Assembly: GCF_029227915.1 (NCBI RefSeq)
Contig: NC_079886.1
Coordinates: forward strand, 23,722,501-23,786,500
Direction of reading: 5' to 3'
From: Hydractinia symbiolongicarpus
Lineage: Eukaryota > Cnidaria > Hydrozoa > Anthoathecata > Hydractiniidae
DNA: 64,000 nucleotides
The notes below the pieces were generated by a model. The model had not been told where the DNA came from, ran no database searches, and saw only the letters and a program-made list of their open reading frames with translations. Position numbers and translations under genes: made by a program. This document shows positions 61,040 through 64,000 of this stretch, in pieces; the stretch's first letter is position 1, and each line of letters starts with the position of its first letter.

Positions 61040-64000
61040 ATGGTTTACACAACAATATGGTTTTTATATCGTGCTCAATTGCTAGTTGTGGATTCCAGAC
61101 CGAGGATGTCGAAGGGGTTTGTGCTGCTGCACTAATAAGTGTGCAGTCCCACCTCCACGAAAATCAACATCCTGCATACAACCCTGCACCTGCACGGGGG
61201 AAGTCTACTACACATATGAGGTGACCAGAGACGTACTCTTAAGTGGGATTGCTGACAGTCCTCAGCATGGAAGGTATCAAAGGTATCATAGTGAAGTCAA
61301 TCAATAATGTCATGCACTCATCAAATCGAAGGGAACAGCAAGAAATGCCAATCCGACCACAAAAATCTCATCAGTTGGTGAGTATTGCAGCAAATGCGAC
61401 AGTGTCGAGCTACCCAGAAAACCACCTCAAAACCGCCCCCAGTCACCATCCCCATTCGATCAGTCAATGGTGGCCAAGTGTCCAGATTGCTCGGACACCT
61501 TCAGCCTATACACTAAGAAGTCGCGTGGCTGGAATCGTCGTCCTCACACCCGGTGTGAAACATATTGAAAGAAGAGAGCCCCGAGACAGGAAGGCACTAC
61601 AGGGTCAATTTCCCATAATAATGATGATTTCCTTGGCCAGATCTCCACTGTGAACATCCAAGAACCTACACCACAGGCCGCCCCCAAGATACTTGACCAC
61701 TATATATTCACCAAAGGCAAACGGAAACGGGAAAAACTGACCAAATATCCGACAGTTACCTTACAGAATTCTCCTGACGTCTCGTCCACAGCTTCCAAAA
61801 TCGATTTCGTGGCTGACTCAGGTGCGCAATCTAATCTGTGGTCTTTGGACTCCTACATCAGGGCTGACTTTCTGACTTCTGACCTCTCCAAGGTGAAAGC
61901 GTACCATTACGGGAATCTGTCAGATATCTCACCACATTTGTCACCTCATTTCGCCGATGGCGTTACTTGAGGGGGACCTCTTGTTTTCCCGTGACTGATA
62001 CAACCGTTGATTTGACGCTATCCTTGCTGGCTTCGATCAAAAGAAGCGAATCGCAGACGACACGAATTTCCATGACGAAAAATTCGAAAAGAACTGGTGG
62101 AGTCAATCGACTTCCTTCTCACTGTTTGTCAAGCAGGTGTTGTTTTGAACCGATCCAGGTTTCAGTTTGCTTCATGGGAAATTGACTTTGCCGGGTTTTA
62201 AAACACAGACAAGAGAATCGACCCAATGCCAAAATTCTACGGGGCAATCGAAAACTTTCCTACTTCTACATCAACAACTGACATTCGAAGCTCGTTTGGA
62301 TTGGTCAACCAAGTTGCAAACTAAGCACAGTTACATCGACACACGGAACCATTTCGCCAATTTCTCTCTCCGCACCACCTGTTCAAATGGACTTCAGAAT
62401 AAGCTAAAGCATTCCAGTCAACTAAGGCAGCGATTGTTAAGGCAATCAAAGAAAGACTGAAGATCTTCGACTTAGACAAACTGACGTGTCTTCGCACAGA
62501 CGGATCAAAGACAGGTATCGGACACTTCCTCCTCCAAAAGCATTGCAACTGTAGCGATCTGCGTCCCAATTTCTGTGCTGACGGATGGCGAATCACACTT
62601 GGTGGATCTCGTTTCCTTCCCTGAATGATGGTGTACATAACCTTTGAGTGCTCCATTTTGGCAGCACCGCCACAGTCTGCACGTAACAGACGGGGTTGTC
62701 ATCTACAACAATCGAGTCGTGGTACCCTCTTCCTTACGCCCGTCCGTTCTTGACATTCTTGATTCCGCACATCAAGGTACCTCAACAATGGGTTTGTGTG
62801 CTCGATCAATAGTCTTCTGCCCAGGCATCACAAAGGACATCGACGGGCGGAGACAATCCTGTTTAGTTTAAATCCTGTCAAAACTGCATCCTCCAACTGT
62901 CCCTCCAGACGCTTTCATCAACACCACCGGCTACACCATTCTAGCAGACCTACGCTGATTTTTTCGACTGTGTTGGTCAACATTATCTGGTTGGTGTTAT
63001 GTATGAATAATCGAGACGATATATATATACATTACACACTTTTGTAAATAGAACGGTTTAAAAATAGGAATATCTTGAAAGCACGTATTTCTTTATTACA
63101 TACAATAGTCTGACGTGTTCCAAGCAAATCCCCACAGGTAGGCTCCAGTGGTCTCATCAGCTGCCTCCGCAACTAGTTCTCACGCTTTGGAGTACCGGAG
63201 GAACTGTCAAGCGATGGGGAACCCGAATTCGTAACTAACACGTCAAAGGACATCCTGTCGAAACGAGGGGTGAACCACAGATTGTCATCCGCATACCATC
63301 CCCAATCCAATGGTGGAGCAGAGGTTGGTGTTAAATCGGCGAAGCGTCTCCTGCGATCGAATACAGACTCGCCAGGCACGCTGGACACCGATCGCTTTCG
63401 GAGAGCAATGATGCAATTGCGCAACACACCAGAGCCTGACTGCAACACTTCTCCAACAGAAAACGTCTTTGGTAGGCCACTTCGAGACGCGTTTGCCTTC
63501 ATCAATCGTCTAGAAACGTTTGGCAACACATTGCACTGCCGAAGACCGCAACGGACATGCGAAGTCTCTCCCGATATTTCATGTTGGTAATCGGTGCTAC
63601 GTCCAGAACGAAACAGGACCCCATCCAAAGCGTTGGGATCGGTCTGGGATTGTCGTTGAAAGTCACGGTCACGAGAGTTATACCTTGAAGATCGATGGAA
63701 CAGGACGTGTCACGCGTATGAACAGGAAGTTCTTGTGAAAGTTCGAGCCAGCCTCGCCGGAAATTGTCAGCTGTAACAACTTCTCACGCACCCGACCCGT
63801 GCCCACACTTCGCCCTCAATCCCCATGCGCAAACTCGCCGAATGCACAAGCCTCTACGCCGTTGATTGACCCCATCGTCGCCATAGAGCCTTGGTGTCTT
63901 GAAGAAGAAGACACTGGCCAATCGCCTAGCTGTCCAACGAGACGAGATTTACAAGACTGATGAATCTACGCAGCACATTAGCGAGTCCCCTGACGCAACC
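61040..64000 (+). mobile_element. Degenerate Ty3/gypsy-like retrotransposon, internally deleted, right end outside window
   Basis: Pieces in order on the plus strand, in shifting frames: gag/protease region 61243-61970 with aspartic-protease core FVADSGAQSNLW (about 61807); distal reverse transcriptase/RNase H pieces 62150-62620 (LRTDGSKTGIGHFLLQKH); integrase zinc-binding region 62644-62871 (VVIYNNRVVVPSSLRPSVLD); integrase core remnants, then LSSAYHPQSNGGAEVGVKSA at about 63284; and a C-terminal module 63520-63738 (HPKRWDRSGIVVE). Base composition is visibly more GC-rich than the host genes. Only about 200 nt separate protease from the distal polymerase part, so the catalytic YxDD region is missing. 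An AT-rich insert (about 63000-63115) breaks the integrase. No LTR was found in the window. Confidence 0.82.

Overview
The window looks like nuclear DNA of an invertebrate animal. It is AT-rich, has many short exons with GT-AG introns, and carries a mixed load of transposable elements. The gene set (kinesin KIF28, VGAT-type transporter, synaptotagmin, ATG9, OVCA2-type hydrolase, Golgi sulfotransferase) is metazoan. A cnidarian, probably a hydrozoan, is my best guess from the style of the proteins, repeats and gene density. The species cannot be fixed from sequence alone.

Layout. Positions 1-18916 (minus) hold 27 exons of a KIF28/KLP-6-type kinesin whose C-terminus runs off the left edge. Its first intron is a textbook U12-type AT-AC intron. 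Its third intron carries a decayed LINE with a second, inverted LINE fragment beside it. A divergent gene at 19495-21165 (plus) encodes a ParB/sulfiredoxin-like domain and C2H2 zinc fingers. Positions 21166-27567 are mostly intergenic, with a pogo/Tigger-like MITE at 21873-22480 and a decayed coding remnant near 24.6-24.9 kb. A single-exon vesicular inhibitory amino-acid transporter lies at 27568-29049 (minus), head-to-head with a ten-exon OVCA2-type serine hydrolase at 29481-36880 (plus). Intron 4 of the hydrolase holds a Penelope-like retroelement with a long open reading frame and an exact 13-bp flanking repeat. An unrecognised intronless 574-aa gene follows at 37651-39375 (minus), then a three-exon synaptotagmin at 40345-42335 (plus).

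ATG9 occupies 43493-54263 (minus, about 24 exons). Its 2.9-kb intron 14 contains a complete two-exon carbohydrate sulfotransferase gene on the opposite strand (46492-48165). Right of 54.3 kb the window is repeat-dominated: a SINE-like repeat, a broken Mutator-like transposase, a small two-exon ZSWIM3-N-like gene or remnant, and a degenerate Ty3/gypsy-like element that runs off the right edge.

Three of the six larger host genes (KIF28, VGAT, synaptotagmin) belong to vesicle transport and neurosecretion, and ATG9 to autophagic vesicle traffic. I see no operon-like logic; the proximity may be chance. Exon boundaries were set by hand from splice consensus, reading-frame phase and family similarity. 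For KIF28, OVCA2, the synaptotagmin and the sulfotransferase every junction keeps frame. ATG9 also keeps frame throughout, but its exon 15 acceptor and exon 21 are tentative.
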